A stretch of DNA of 64,000 nt from PALSA-612 sp963776735 (GTDB lineage Bacteria > Actinomycetota > Thermoleophilia > Gaiellales > Gaiellaceae). Below are positions 43,526-52,700 of the stretch, in pieces. The stretch covers positions 62,001 to 126,000 of the forward strand of contig CAVZNV010000021.1 in assembly GCA_963776735.1 (NCBI GenBank), in the 5' to 3' direction. The notes beneath the pieces are model-generated. The model made no database searches. It saw nothing but the letters and a program-made list of their open reading frames with translations, and was not told the DNA's origin. Both the position numbers and the translations under genes were made by a program. How positions within the stretch are numbered: the stretch's first letter is position 1; each line of letters begins with the position of its first letter.

Positions 43526-43556
43526 AGGGCGATTCTGAGCAATGCGGAATCGCCCT
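43526..43556 (-). terminator. Terminator-like hairpin after tRNA-Ser fragment C
   Basis: AGGGCGATT and AATCGCCCT form a 9-bp stem with a 13-nt loop, 30 nt beyond the tRNA 3' end on the minus strand. It has the position of a tRNA terminator. The flank differs from that of copies A and B. Confidence 0.45.
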
Positions 43557-43580
43557 CCCGACGCGGGGTTCCGCACACGA

Positions 43581-43645
43581 TGAGGCGGAGGGGGAGGGAT
43601 TTGAACCCTCGACGGACGTAACCGCCCGTAACGGTTTTCGAGACC
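43581..43645 (-). repeat. Copy C: 65-bp tRNA-Ser(CGA) 3' fragment, attachment site
   Basis: Identical to 19858-19922. It covers the anticodon stem to discriminator (43586) plus 5 bases beyond, and again lacks the tRNA 5' half. Together the two copies bound 23.7 kb. Because the tRNA lies on the minus strand, an intact copy would be expected at the far right end of a tandem array. The stretch 43646-43855 holds no gene. Confidence 0.85.
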
Positions 43646-43855
43646 GCCAAGAAACGGCCCAACGACAGTGCTGGACAAGCAGCAGGGCCAGTGCGCGGGC
43701 CAGTCCCCCGACTAGTCGGCTCGAGCTGAAACCGCTCCGGCTCTTCTTTTTCGTGGGCCGGTTCATTCCTCACGACGGGCTCGTCGCGATTTCGTGCACA
43801 TAACTAAGTAAGGATTAGTCTCGAATTCTCCGGGGCGGTGACTCGCGCCTGTTGC

Positions 43856-44185
43856 TCAGCTTCGGCCGGCGCGAAGGAGCGCCCAGCATATGAACAGGTA
43901 CTGGCAAAGGACGATGGCGAGAAGCCACAGGGCAACCGCCAAACCGCCGGAGGACGGTTCGCTTCCGTGGCCGTTCTCGTTCCGGGCGCGGCGATCGATA
44001 ACCGTTGTCTCGCTCTCGAGTTCGTGGTCGAATCGCTGACTCGCCCGCTCGAGTTCGGGAGCCGGCGGTGTGCATGCGGCATCACCGGCATCGATATGCG
44101 CTTCGATGGCGGGGCCGTGTCGTCCGGCGATGCCGCAGTCGTCGAAGGTCTGATTCTGTGGCTGATGAGTCGGGTTGGTGCCCAT
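43856..44185 (-). CDS. Tail-anchored small membrane protein
   Basis: A 109-residue protein with a hydrophilic N-terminal region and a single C-terminal membrane helix (LAVALWLLAIVLCQYLFICW), so it is likely tail-anchored. ATG 44185 has AAAAGGG upstream; ATG 44200 is the alternative. It lies 11 nt after the DUF1702-b gene on the same strand, so it may belong to the enediyne-type cluster. No family recognised. Confidence 0.5.
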   Translation of the reverse strand: MGTNPTHQPQNQTFDDCGIAGRHGPAIEAHIDAGDAACTPPAPELERASQRFDHELESETTVIDRRARNENGHGSEPSSGGLAVALWLLAIVLCQYLFICWALLRAGRS

Positions 44186-44196
44186 CGCTTCCCTTT

Positions 44197-45234
44197 TCAT
44201 GAACCGGGCCGCGCGGATGCTGTCCGCGGGCGGCTAAGAGAAGCTCTCGGAGCCGATCCGGGCAGCGTGGGACGATGGCGGCGGGCGTTTGCAACAGGAG
44301 TCGCTGGCCGCGCTGCGAGCGCCCGGCAAACCCTCATTCGCCAGCATTCGTATCCGGCTCCATCGTGATCGGGCTTGATACCGCGCGTCGCCGACGAGAC
44401 GACCTGTGCGGCGGCGCTTCCGTCGCACCCGCAGAAAATGCCGGAGGCCAATTCGGTATGGGCAATTGGGTTGTCGGCGCGGATTCGGGCGGCCGCGGCG
44501 AATGCGGCTCCCTGCGCCAGTGCCCACCGATGCTCGCCGGCGAAGGCGACGAGGAGCTCCAGCTCGTCGGCTTCGGCACCGCCGGTGTACGTCGCCGCGA
44601 ATCCGACCCCACTCCAGATGTCGGCCCGGCGGTGGGATGGAAATCGGGCCACCGACGCCGAAGCGCGCTCGACGTCGGCACCATGGACGAACCAAAGGCT
44701 GCGACCGATCCCCTGGTCGAAGACGTCGAGCCAGCGAATGTTCGGCCACCACGGCTGCTGCAATCCACGGATGTGCAGTCCGGGCGAAAACAGGCCGTCG
44801 TGGAACCCGAACCCGTCGAGCGCGAACCAACGCAGGATCGGGTCGAGGCCTTTGAGCAAGCCCCACGGCAGGCGTCGCGACCTGGCGATCGCGCAACCGA
44901 CCCCCAAGTGGATCGAGTAGGCATGTGACTCGCCACTTCCAGCGATGAACGCCCCGAGACGACGACCCCGGCCCAGGGCGCGCAGGTCGAGAGTCGCGAC
45001 CGCCATCCCGGCGCCCTCGTATGCGGCGCCGCGCTCGGACGCCGGGATGTCCGATGCTCGATCGGCGAACTCGAAGCAATTCTCCGATGCCAATCCCAAG
45101 TTGAATCCGCCTGCGAACGCCTGGCCGTGCTTCTCGAGCTGCGCGCGAGCCTCAGGTCGGGCACAGTGGAACGCGGGTGTGGGGAAGCTCGCCGTGGGGA
45201 GCGCGCGTCGGCGGACCCTCCCGAGCGGCCACAC
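44197..45234 (-). CDS. Second DUF1702 protein (enediyne-associated paralogue)
   Basis: A 345-residue DUF1702 protein, alignable by eye to the plus-strand copy at 45919. Shared motifs include LEKHGQAFAGGFNLGLAS, GAAYEGAGMAVATLDL, DGFGFHDGLFSP, DQGIGRSLWFVHGADVERAS and HRRADIWSGVGFAATYTGG. DUF1702 genes occur next to enediyne polyketide synthases; the biochemical function is unknown. The C-terminal about 40 residues are Arg/Pro-rich and may be extended past the family end. GTG 45234 is favoured; 45270 is possible. It is part of a minus-strand set divergent from the main cassette. Confidence 0.75.
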   Translation of the reverse strand: MWPLGRVRRRALPTASFPTPAFHCARPEARAQLEKHGQAFAGGFNLGLASENCFEFADRASDIPASERGAAYEGAGMAVATLDLRALGRGRRLGAFIAGSGESHAYSIHLGVGCAIARSRRLPWGLLKGLDPILRWFALDGFGFHDGLFSPGLHIRGLQQPWWPNIRWLDVFDQGIGRSLWFVHGADVERASASVARFPSHRRADIWSGVGFAATYTGGAEADELELLVAFAGEHRWALAQGAAFAAAARIRADNPIAHTELASGIFCGCDGSAAAQVVSSATRGIKPDHDGAGYECWRMRVCRALAARPATPVANARRHRPTLPGSAPRASLSRPRTASARPGS

Positions 45235-45291
45235 CGATACGTGACCCGGCCGATCTCCTCCAGGCGCCACGCCTTCGTCGGACGGCGGCGG

Positions 45292-45462
45292 CTAGAGCCC
45301 GCGCGATTGTCGGAACTGGGCCTCGCGACGCAGTGCGTCTGCCGACATGCCCCGAGTCCACTGCCACCAGAGGATCGCAATCACCGGGGCCGCCAGAACG
45401 AATCCGACGAGACGTGCTGCTTCGCGTGCTGCTTGCCGCAGCGACTCGATTCCTGAGCTCAC
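45292..45462 (-). CDS. Small single-pass membrane protein
   Basis: A 56-residue protein with one membrane helix (AARLVGFVLAAPVIAILWWQ) and a charged tail (SADALRREAQFRQSRGL). GTG 45462 has GGGGAGG 7 nt upstream, a strong RBS. It leads the minus-strand group containing DUF1702-b. No family recognised. Confidence 0.6.
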   Translation of the reverse strand: MSSGIESLRQAAREAARLVGFVLAAPVIAILWWQWTRGMSADALRREAQFRQSRGL

Positions 45463-45918
45463 TCGGTCACCTCCCCTGGCCTGCATCCTGAGTCGGGAGC
45501 GGGTGATTCGGCGGCCGCTCCTCGCGGAGCGAGGGCTCGGCAGGAGCGCTCCAGGCCGCGCCGCCCATCGACGCGAGACCATGGAACTCGATCCGGAGGC
45601 AGCGCAGCAACTGCGTCATCGCGCGCTGGCGCCGACCGTTCGCTCGAGCCTCGTCGACACTCACTACGGCGAGTGATATCGGTGACGCGAACCTGATCCT
45701 TGTCCCAGGTTGCTTTTAGGGTCTCGACTGCGCTTTGCGCTCCGGAATCCGGCGCTGCAAACGCTCCGGACAACTCGGCGAAGCGATCTGCACGTTCGTG
45801 CGCGTTTCGTTCCGTTGGGACAGTCCGAATGTCGTTCCGGACCGACCTCGAGGGCGACACCTTCCCTAAAGACAGTCGGTTCGATCATTGTGGTCGTCAG
45901 GAAATTCCAGTGTTCTAG
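45463..45918. promoter_or_regulatory. Divergent intergenic region of the enediyne-type cluster
   Basis: 456 bases between the minus-strand small membrane protein gene and the plus-strand DUF1702 gene. Only short unconvincing frames are present. It should hold promoters for both directions, but no clear -35/-10 pair was found by eye. Confidence 0.45.
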
Positions 45919-46899
45919 ATGGCGGTGGCTGGAGAAGGTCGTCTATCGCAGGCCCTGCGAAAGCTGAGGGTGCGGATGCTCTCGATTTCGCCCGCCGAGA
46001 CCGGTTTCGACGCCAGAGGGTTCCACGTCGGCTCGGCAGCGGCGCGAACGCGATTGGAGAGGCACGGAGCCGCGTTCGTCGCGGGGTTCAACGGTGCGCT
46101 CGCCAGCCGCGACGATCTCGACTTCGCGCGAACGGCCACGTCCATCCAGGCCGGTGAGCGCGGATTTGCCTACGAAGGCGCGTCCATGGCGTATGCCATC
46201 CTCGACCTGCTCTCGGTTGGAAGGGGCCGAAGGCTCGAGCGGTTCATCGCCGGCGTCGGCCAGCCGCACGTGTACATGGCGCACGTGGGTGCCGGGTGGG
46301 CGCTTGCGCGGTTTCGGCGGCGACCTTGGAGCTGGCTGCGCGGGATTGAGCCGCAGCTGCGCTGGCTCGTTCTCGACGGTTACGGGTTCCACGACGGCTT
46401 CTTCTCCCCTGACTCGCGCGTCGAGCGCGGCGAGCGGCCCGTTTGGGCGGCGGGGTATGCGGCCCGTGTACTCGACCAGGGCCTCGGCCGCAGCCTCTGG
46501 TTCGTGGATGGCGCCGACGTCGAACGGGTGAGCCGGACGATCGCGCGCTTCGAGTCGAGCCGCCGGGCGGACCTGTGGAGCGGTGTCGGGCTGGCCGTGG
46601 CTTACGCCGGTGCCGACGACCGCGACGCCCTCGAGCGGCTGGTCGCCCACGCGGGCGGCTTTCGCTCTCACGTCGCGCAGGGCGTCGCGTTCGCCGTCGC
46701 AGCGCGCATGCGCGCGGGCAACCTTGTTCCCCACACGACGCTCGCGTGCGAGGTCGTGTGCGAGTCGGAGGCCGAGGAGGTGACGGAGATCGTCGACCGG
46801 TCGCGTCGGGGCCTGGCCGGCGATCCGAGCGCCGAGGCGTACGAGCGTTGGCGGTCGCGCATCCGCACCGCGTTCAACAAGACGCCGGTGGCGTCGTGA
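45919..46899 (+). CDS. DUF1702 protein, enediyne E3-type
   Basis: A 326-residue DUF1702 protein at the head of the cassette. Motifs: LERHGAAFVAGFNGALAS, ERGFAYEGASMAYAILDLLS, DGYGFHDGFFSP, DQGLGRSLWFVDGADVERVS and SSRRADLWSGVGLAVAYAGA. Genes of this family (E3) form part of the conserved enediyne set with E4, E5, PKSE and E10; their exact reaction is unknown. The ATG at 45919 lacks a strong RBS, so a start at ATG 45976 is possible. Its TGA overlaps the GTG of the next gene. Confidence 0.9.
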   Translation: MAVAGEGRLSQALRKLRVRMLSISPAETGFDARGFHVGSAAARTRLERHGAAFVAGFNGALASRDDLDFARTATSIQAGERGFAYEGASMAYAILDLLSVGRGRRLERFIAGVGQPHVYMAHVGAGWALARFRRRPWSWLRGIEPQLRWLVLDGYGFHDGFFSPDSRVERGERPVWAAGYAARVLDQGLGRSLWFVDGADVERVSRTIARFESSRRADLWSGVGLAVAYAGADDRDALERLVAHAGGFRSHVAQGVAFAVAARMRAGNLVPHTTLACEVVCESEAEEVTEIVDRSRRGLAGDPSAEAYERWRSRIRTAFNKTPVAS

Positions 46900-48803
46900 G
46901 GCTGCTACGTCACAACGTCGCGCGCGTTGCCGCGCTGGGGATGATAATCGGCGCGGCGTGGCTTGCCCAGCTCCCGTCGTACAGCGCCGCGGAGCGTCAC
47001 AAGCTCGCGAAGGCGTTCGTCTTCCATCGCTACACGCTCGTGAGCGCCAGCTCGCGCACCCCGCGCTCCGTCCGCCTGGTGGAGCCGCAGCTCGAGCACA
47101 TTCGATCGTGGATCTCAGCGGTGGGAGCCGCGGTCGCGCTGTCGGACGCCGACGGCAACGGCCTCCCGGACGACGTTTGCCTCGTCGATCCGCGGACGGA
47201 CTCGGTCACGGTGGAGCCGGCTCCGGGTACCGGGCAGCGCTACCGCGCGTTCCTTCTCGACCCGGCGCCGCTGCGCTACGACCCGCGCACGATGGCGCCG
47301 ATGGGCTGCCTTCCGGGCGACTTCAACGGCGACGGCCGGCCCGACTACCTCGTCTACTATTGGGGCAGAACGCCCGTGCTCTTCCTGCGTCGGCCGGGCA
47401 CCGCGCTCGGGCCTAGCGGATACGTCCGGAAAGAGCTCGTGCCCGGGCGGCAGCGTTGGTACACGGACTCGATCGCGCAGGCCGACGTCGACGGCGACGG
47501 CAAGCTCGATCTGATCGTTGGCAACTACTTCCCGGACGGCAGCAGAGTGCTCGATCCGAGCGCCGTTCACGACCCGCTCATGCAGATGCAGGACTCCATG
47601 TCGCGTGCCTTCAACGGCGGCGTCGACCGGATCCTCCTGCGTACGGGCCCCGCGCGGTTCCGTGAAGTGCCGGGCGCGCTCTCCGCGGACGTGGCCCGGG
47701 GCTGGACGCTCGCGATCGGCGCCGCCAGCCTGCACGGCGGCCTGTTGCCGGACATCTACTTCGCGAACGACTTCGGCCCGGATCGCCTGCTTTACAACAC
47801 CTCGATGCCCGGCCACGTGCGGCTTCGCGTCGTCGACGGTGTCCGCGGGTTCACGACACCGGCTTCGAAGGTGCTCGGGACGGACTCCTTCAAGGGCATG
47901 GGCGTCGACTTCGCGGACGTGAACTCGAACGGCCGCCTCGACATCTTCGTCTCGAACATCACGTCGCCCTACGCCCTCGAGGAGAGCAACTTTATGTGGA
48001 TGGCGGACGGCTCGGCCAAGGAGCTGGCGCACGGTGTCGCGCCCTACACCGACGACAGCGAGCCGATGGGCCTGTCGAGAAGCGGGTGGTCATGGGACGC
48101 GAAGTTCGGCGACTTCGCCGACGACGGCAGGCTCGAGCTCGTCCAGGCCGCCGGCTTCCTCAAAGGGGCGATCGATCGCTGGCCGGAGCTGCAGGAGCTG
48201 GCGATGGCGAACGACACGCTTCTGCACGACCCGTCGGTCTGGCCCCGATTCGCGCCCGGTGACGCCCTCAGCGGCCACCAGCCGTTCCACTTCTGGGTCC
48301 GCGGCCCGGGCGGACGTTTCGTCGACCTCGCATCTCAGATCGGGCTCGAGGACTCCTTCCCGTCGCGCGGCGTCGCCACCGGCGACGTGAAGGGCAACGG
48401 AGCGCTCGACTTCCTCGTCGCCGACCAGTGGGGACCCTCCTACCTGTTCATGAACCAATCGCCCCGGCGGGGCCGCTTCCTCGGGCTCGATCTGCTGCTG
48501 CCTCCGGACGGTCGAACGGGTCAGACGCGAGTGCTGCCCTATCCGGCTGCCGGCCTCCTGGCACGGCCCGCGGTCGGGGCAACCGCGCTCGTCCATCTCC
48601 ACGGACGAACGGTGCTTGCTCAGGTCGACGGAGGGAACGGTCATGCGAGCGTTCGGGCGCCTGAGCTGCTCTTCGGACTGGGGCGGGCGTGGACCGGGCA
48701 CGTTCCCGTCGACGTGCAATGGCGCGACGCAAGCGGGCACGTCCACTCGCAGCACTTCCTTCTCCGTCCCGGCTGGCACACCGTCGTCCTCGCGCAACGA
48801 TGA
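46896..48803 (+). CDS. unbV: UnbV-type enediyne protein (CRTAC/FG-GAP, E4)
   Basis: A 635-residue exported or anchored protein with an N-terminal hydrophobic segment (ALGMIIGAAWLAQLPSYSAA) and several FG-GAP/calcium-type motifs: DADGNGLPDDVCLV, DFNGDGRPDYLVYY, DVDGDGKLDLIVGN and DVNSNGRLDIFVSN. A C-terminal CRTAC1/ASPIC-like domain follows. This matches UnbV (E4), found in enediyne clusters between DUF1702 and UnbU. The role is unproven, probably in product handling outside the membrane. GTG 46896 overlaps the upstream stop; the stop overlaps the UnbU ATG. Confidence 0.92.
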   Translation: MRLLRHNVARVAALGMIIGAAWLAQLPSYSAAERHKLAKAFVFHRYTLVSASSRTPRSVRLVEPQLEHIRSWISAVGAAVALSDADGNGLPDDVCLVDPRTDSVTVEPAPGTGQRYRAFLLDPAPLRYDPRTMAPMGCLPGDFNGDGRPDYLVYYWGRTPVLFLRRPGTALGPSGYVRKELVPGRQRWYTDSIAQADVDGDGKLDLIVGNYFPDGSRVLDPSAVHDPLMQMQDSMSRAFNGGVDRILLRTGPARFREVPGALSADVARGWTLAIGAASLHGGLLPDIYFANDFGPDRLLYNTSMPGHVRLRVVDGVRGFTTPASKVLGTDSFKGMGVDFADVNSNGRLDIFVSNITSPYALEESNFMWMADGSAKELAHGVAPYTDDSEPMGLSRSGWSWDAKFGDFADDGRLELVQAAGFLKGAIDRWPELQELAMANDTLLHDPSVWPRFAPGDALSGHQPFHFWVRGPGGRFVDLASQIGLEDSFPSRGVATGDVKGNGALDFLVADQWGPSYLFMNQSPRRGRFLGLDLLLPPDGRTGQTRVLPYPAAGLLARPAVGATALVHLHGRTVLAQVDGGNGHASVRAPELLFGLGRAWTGHVPVDVQWRDASGHVHSQHFLLRPGWHTVVLAQR

Positions 48804-49744
48804 GCTTCCGAAAGCCCACCGACAAGCGGGCATCCGCGCTGCGGCGCTTCGCGTTCTCGATCTCGGCGTTCACCGTCGCAGGCGCCTTCTTCCTCCACTT
48901 CGAGGACTCGTGGGCCCAGCCGGTGGTCGCACTCGCGAGCTGTTACACGCTCGAGCTCTTGCTCGAGACCCTGGACGCGTTCGCGTACGCCCGCGCGCCG
49001 CGATATCGGGGCGGAGGTCTCAAGGGGTTCGTCGACTTCATGCTTCCCGCCCACATCACGGGGCTGTCGACTGCCCTCCTTCTCTACTCGAACGCGGAGT
49101 TGTGGCCGATCGTGTTCGCGTGCACTGTCGCGGAGGGGTCGAAGTTCCTCCTCCAGGTGCCGGTCAACGGCCGCCGGCGGCACTTCATGAACCCGTCGAA
49201 TCTCGGCATCTCGACGACGCTGCTGCTGTTCCCCTGGGTCGGGATCTCGCCGCCGTACCAGTTCACCGAGGGCATAGCGGCCGTGACCGGCTCAGGGATC
49301 TTCGAGTGGCTCCTCCCCGCCTTCGTCCTCGCTGCCGGGACCGCCATCAACGCCATGCTGACCGGGAAGTGGCCGCTGATCCTGGGCTGGGTCGGTGGAT
49401 TCGCGGCCCAGGCTCTCATTCGCTCGACCCTCTTCGGAACACCGCTGGTCGCGCCGTTGATGCCGCTCACGGGGCTGGTGTTCGTGATCTACACGAACTA
49501 CATGATCACCGACCCCGGCACGACGCCGTTCGCCAGGAGGAACCAGGTGCTGTTCGGTCTCTCGACGGCCGCCGTGTACGGCGTGCTCGTGTCCTTCCAC
49601 GTCGTCTTCGGCCTGTTCTTCGCGCTGACGATCGTCTGTGCCTGTCGGGGCGGGCTCCTGTACAGCGGGGCCGCGGCAGCGGCGCTTGCCTCGCGGAGCC
49701 GGGTGCGTGTGGACCAGTTGGAGACCGAGGCCGCTCGGACATGA
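48800..49744 (+). CDS. unbU: UnbU-type enediyne membrane protein (E5)
   Basis: A 314-residue integral membrane protein with about seven or eight helices (for example FAFSISAFTVAGAFFLHF, WLLPAFVLAAGTAINAML, GLSTAAVYGVLVSFHVVF) and the conserved loop NGRRRHFMNPSNLGISTTLL and MITDPGTTPFARRNQVLFG. This matches UnbU (E5), the membrane partner in enediyne cassettes, with relatedness to RnfD/NqrB-like proteins. It is coupled by ATGA overlaps to UnbV before and the polyketide synthase after. Confidence 0.92.
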   Translation: MSFRKPTDKRASALRRFAFSISAFTVAGAFFLHFEDSWAQPVVALASCYTLELLLETLDAFAYARAPRYRGGGLKGFVDFMLPAHITGLSTALLLYSNAELWPIVFACTVAEGSKFLLQVPVNGRRRHFMNPSNLGISTTLLLFPWVGISPPYQFTEGIAAVTGSGIFEWLLPAFVLAAGTAINAMLTGKWPLILGWVGGFAAQALIRSTLFGTPLVAPLMPLTGLVFVIYTNYMITDPGTTPFARRNQVLFGLSTAAVYGVLVSFHVVFGLFFALTIVCACRGGLLYSGAAAAALASRSRVRVDQLETEAART

Positions 49745-52700
49745 CTGCGGTCGCGATCGTCGGCATGGCGTGCCGGTATCCCGACGCGTCGACGCCCGAG
49801 GATCTGTGGACGAACGTCCTCGCGCAACGACGCGCCTTCCGCCGCATCCCCGCGGAGCGCCTGCGCGCGACCGACTACGTCTCCGACGACGAGGGCGCCG
49901 CGGACCGGACGTACTGCACGGAGGCCGCGGTCCTGGACGGCTGGTCGTTCGACCGGGACCGGTTTCGCATCCCGGGCAGCACGTTCCGGTCCACCGACCT
50001 CACCCACTGGCTCGCTCTCGAAGTCGCCGCCGACGCGTTGGCGGACGCGGGGCATAGCGAGGGGCGGGGTCTCGACGGGACGCGAACTGGCGTCATCGTC
50101 GGAAACACGCTGACCGGCGAGTTCTCGCGGGCTCAGCTCCTGCGCTTGCGCTGGCCGTACGTCCGCCGGAAGGTAGCCGCCGCCCTCGACGGAGCGGGCC
50201 ACACCTCGAACGAGATCTCGGCGCTCCTCGGCGAGCTCGAGGCGGCGTACAAGCGACCGTTCCCCGGGGTCGACGGCGACACCCTCGCCGGTGCGCTGTC
50301 GAACACGATCGCCGGGCGCATTTGCAACGCCTTCGACTTCAAGGGCGGGGGGTACACGGTGGACGGCGCGTGCGCCTCGTCCTTGCTCGCCGTCGCCACC
50401 GGCTGCTCTGCTCTCGCGGCCGGCGACCTCCGGACAGCGATCGTCGGCGGCGTCGACCTGAGCCTCGACCCGTTCGAGCTCGTCGGGTTCGCGCGTGCAG
50501 GTGCGCTCGCGCGCCGGGAGATGCGGGTCTACGACCGGCGCTCAGAGGGGTTCTGGCCTGGTGAAGGCTGCGGCTTCCTCGTGCTCTGCCGCCTCGAGGA
50601 CGCCCTCGCCGGGGACGTGCACGTACACGCCGTGATCCGCGGGTGGGGCGTGTCCTCGGACGGCCGCGGCGGGATCACGCGTCCCGAGCCGGCCGGCCAG
50701 CGGCTGGCGCTCGACCGGGCCTACGAGCGCGCCGGCTTCGGTGTCGAGACCGTGGCGCTGTTCGAGGGCCACGGCACCGGGACGGCGGTCGGCGACGCCG
50801 TGGAGCTCGAGAGCCTCCTGCAAGCTCGCTCCCAGGGCGACGCAACCGGGCCGGCGGCGATCGGCTCGATCAAGGCGAACATCGGACATACCAAGGCGGC
50901 CGCAGGCGTCGCGGGCCTGATCAAGGCCACGATGGCCGTGCGAGAGACGGTCATTCCGCCGACGACGGGTTGCGTCGAGCCGCACGACCTGATCCGAGAC
51001 GGCGGCGCGACGTTGCGGATCGTCGCCGAGCCGGAGCCGTGGCCGGCCTCGGAACCGGTCCGAGCCGGAGTGAACGGCCTGGGCTTCGGCGGGATCAACT
51101 CACACGTCGTGCTCGAGGCCGCGAGCGCGCGCGCGGCTCCACGGGCGCTCCCGCGACCCGTCGTCCGGCTCGGTGCCTCGCCTCAGGACGCCGAGCTGTT
51201 CGTGTTCGCCGCTCCGGACGCGCCGGCCCTGTCCGCTCGGCTGGAAAGGGTTGCCGCAGCTGCCGAGGCCCTCAGCCGCGCGGAGATGGGCGACCTCGCG
51301 GCGGAGTTTGCCGCCGGCGCTCGGGGGCCGGAAGCCGGCCGGGCGAGGGCGGCGTGCGTCGCCGGGACGAGGGAGGAGCTCTGGAAGCAGCTCGAGCTGC
51401 TCCGCTCGCTGGTCGACGAGGGCCGAGCGAACTTCGTCGACTGCGAACGAGGATGTGCGCTGTCGACCGGCCGTTCGAGCCTGCGTATCGGGTTCGTCTT
51501 TCCGGGGCAGGCTTCGCCGACGTACCTCGACGGCGGCGCCTTGGCCCGGCGCTTCACCTACGTTCGCCCGCTCTATGCCGCGGCAGGGCTTGTCGGTGGC
51601 GACGATTTCTCGGACACCACAGTCGCCCAGCCTGCGATCGTGACGGCGTCGCTCGCAGGCCTCGCGGTTCTCCGACGGCTCGGCATCCGCGGCTCGATCG
51701 CCGTCGGTCACAGCCTCGGAGAGCTGACGGCGTTCCATTGGGCCGGGGCGATCGACCGGGTTGCCCTGATCCGCCTCGCCTCGGCACGAGGGGCGGCAAT
51801 GGGCCGACTTCCCAGGGGCGACGGCGCGATGGCGATGGTGGCGACGAGCTCCGAACCCGTCGAGCGACTCCTCGCCGGCTGTCCCGACCTCTGCGTCGCG
51901 GGTCTGAACGGCCCGACCCAGACGGTTGTGTCCGGACCCGCGGCAAGTGTCGATAGGCTCCGCGAGCTGGCGGCGCAAGAGCATCTCGCCACGGCGGTCT
52001 TGCCCGTCTCGCACGCCTTCCACTCCCCGCTCGTCGCTCCGGCCGCTGACGAGGTCGCCGCTTACCTCTCCGACGTCGGGTTCGCGCCGCTCCAGAGGCC
52101 TGTCGCCTCGACGATCACGGGCGCGATCCTGGACGCGTCCTCGGACATCGGCGAGCTCGTGGTCACCCAGATCACGAGTCCGGTCCGATTCGCCGAAGCG
52201 CTCGATGCGGTCGTGCGGACCACCGATCTCCTGCTCGAAGTCGGCCCGGGATCGGTTCTCACCAGACTCGTCCGCGACTCGTCCGAGCAGCCCATCCTTG
52301 CCCTCGACGCCGGAGGACCGTCACTTCGCGGCATCCTCGCAGCTGCCGGGGTTGCCTACGCGTTCGGCCATCCCGTTCTCGTCGAGGCTCTGTTCCGCGA
52401 TCGCTTCACGCGACGCATCGAGCTCGACCGTCCGAGGCAGTTCCTCGTCAACCCCTGCGAAGCCGAGGACGGCGTGGACGTTGAGGTGCCCGAACCGCTC
52501 CCGAGCGTCGCGGATCCTCCCGACCTCGAGGAGGAGCCGCTGGAGTCGCTCGATGGCGACCTCCTCACGGTCGTCCGGACACTTGTCGCACGACGCGCAG
52601 AGCTGTCCGAAGCCGCCATCGCCGAAGAGGACACCTTGCTCGGCGACCTGCACCTGAGCTCGATCCAGGTTGCGGAGCTGGCCTCGGAAGCCGCCAGGCT

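Noticed and set aside
48616..49740. Upstream extension of the polyketide synthase frame
   Set aside because: The open frame overlaps UnbV and UnbU entirely. The KS domain begins at ATG 49741 with stop/start overlap, so the extension is chance in GC-rich DNA.
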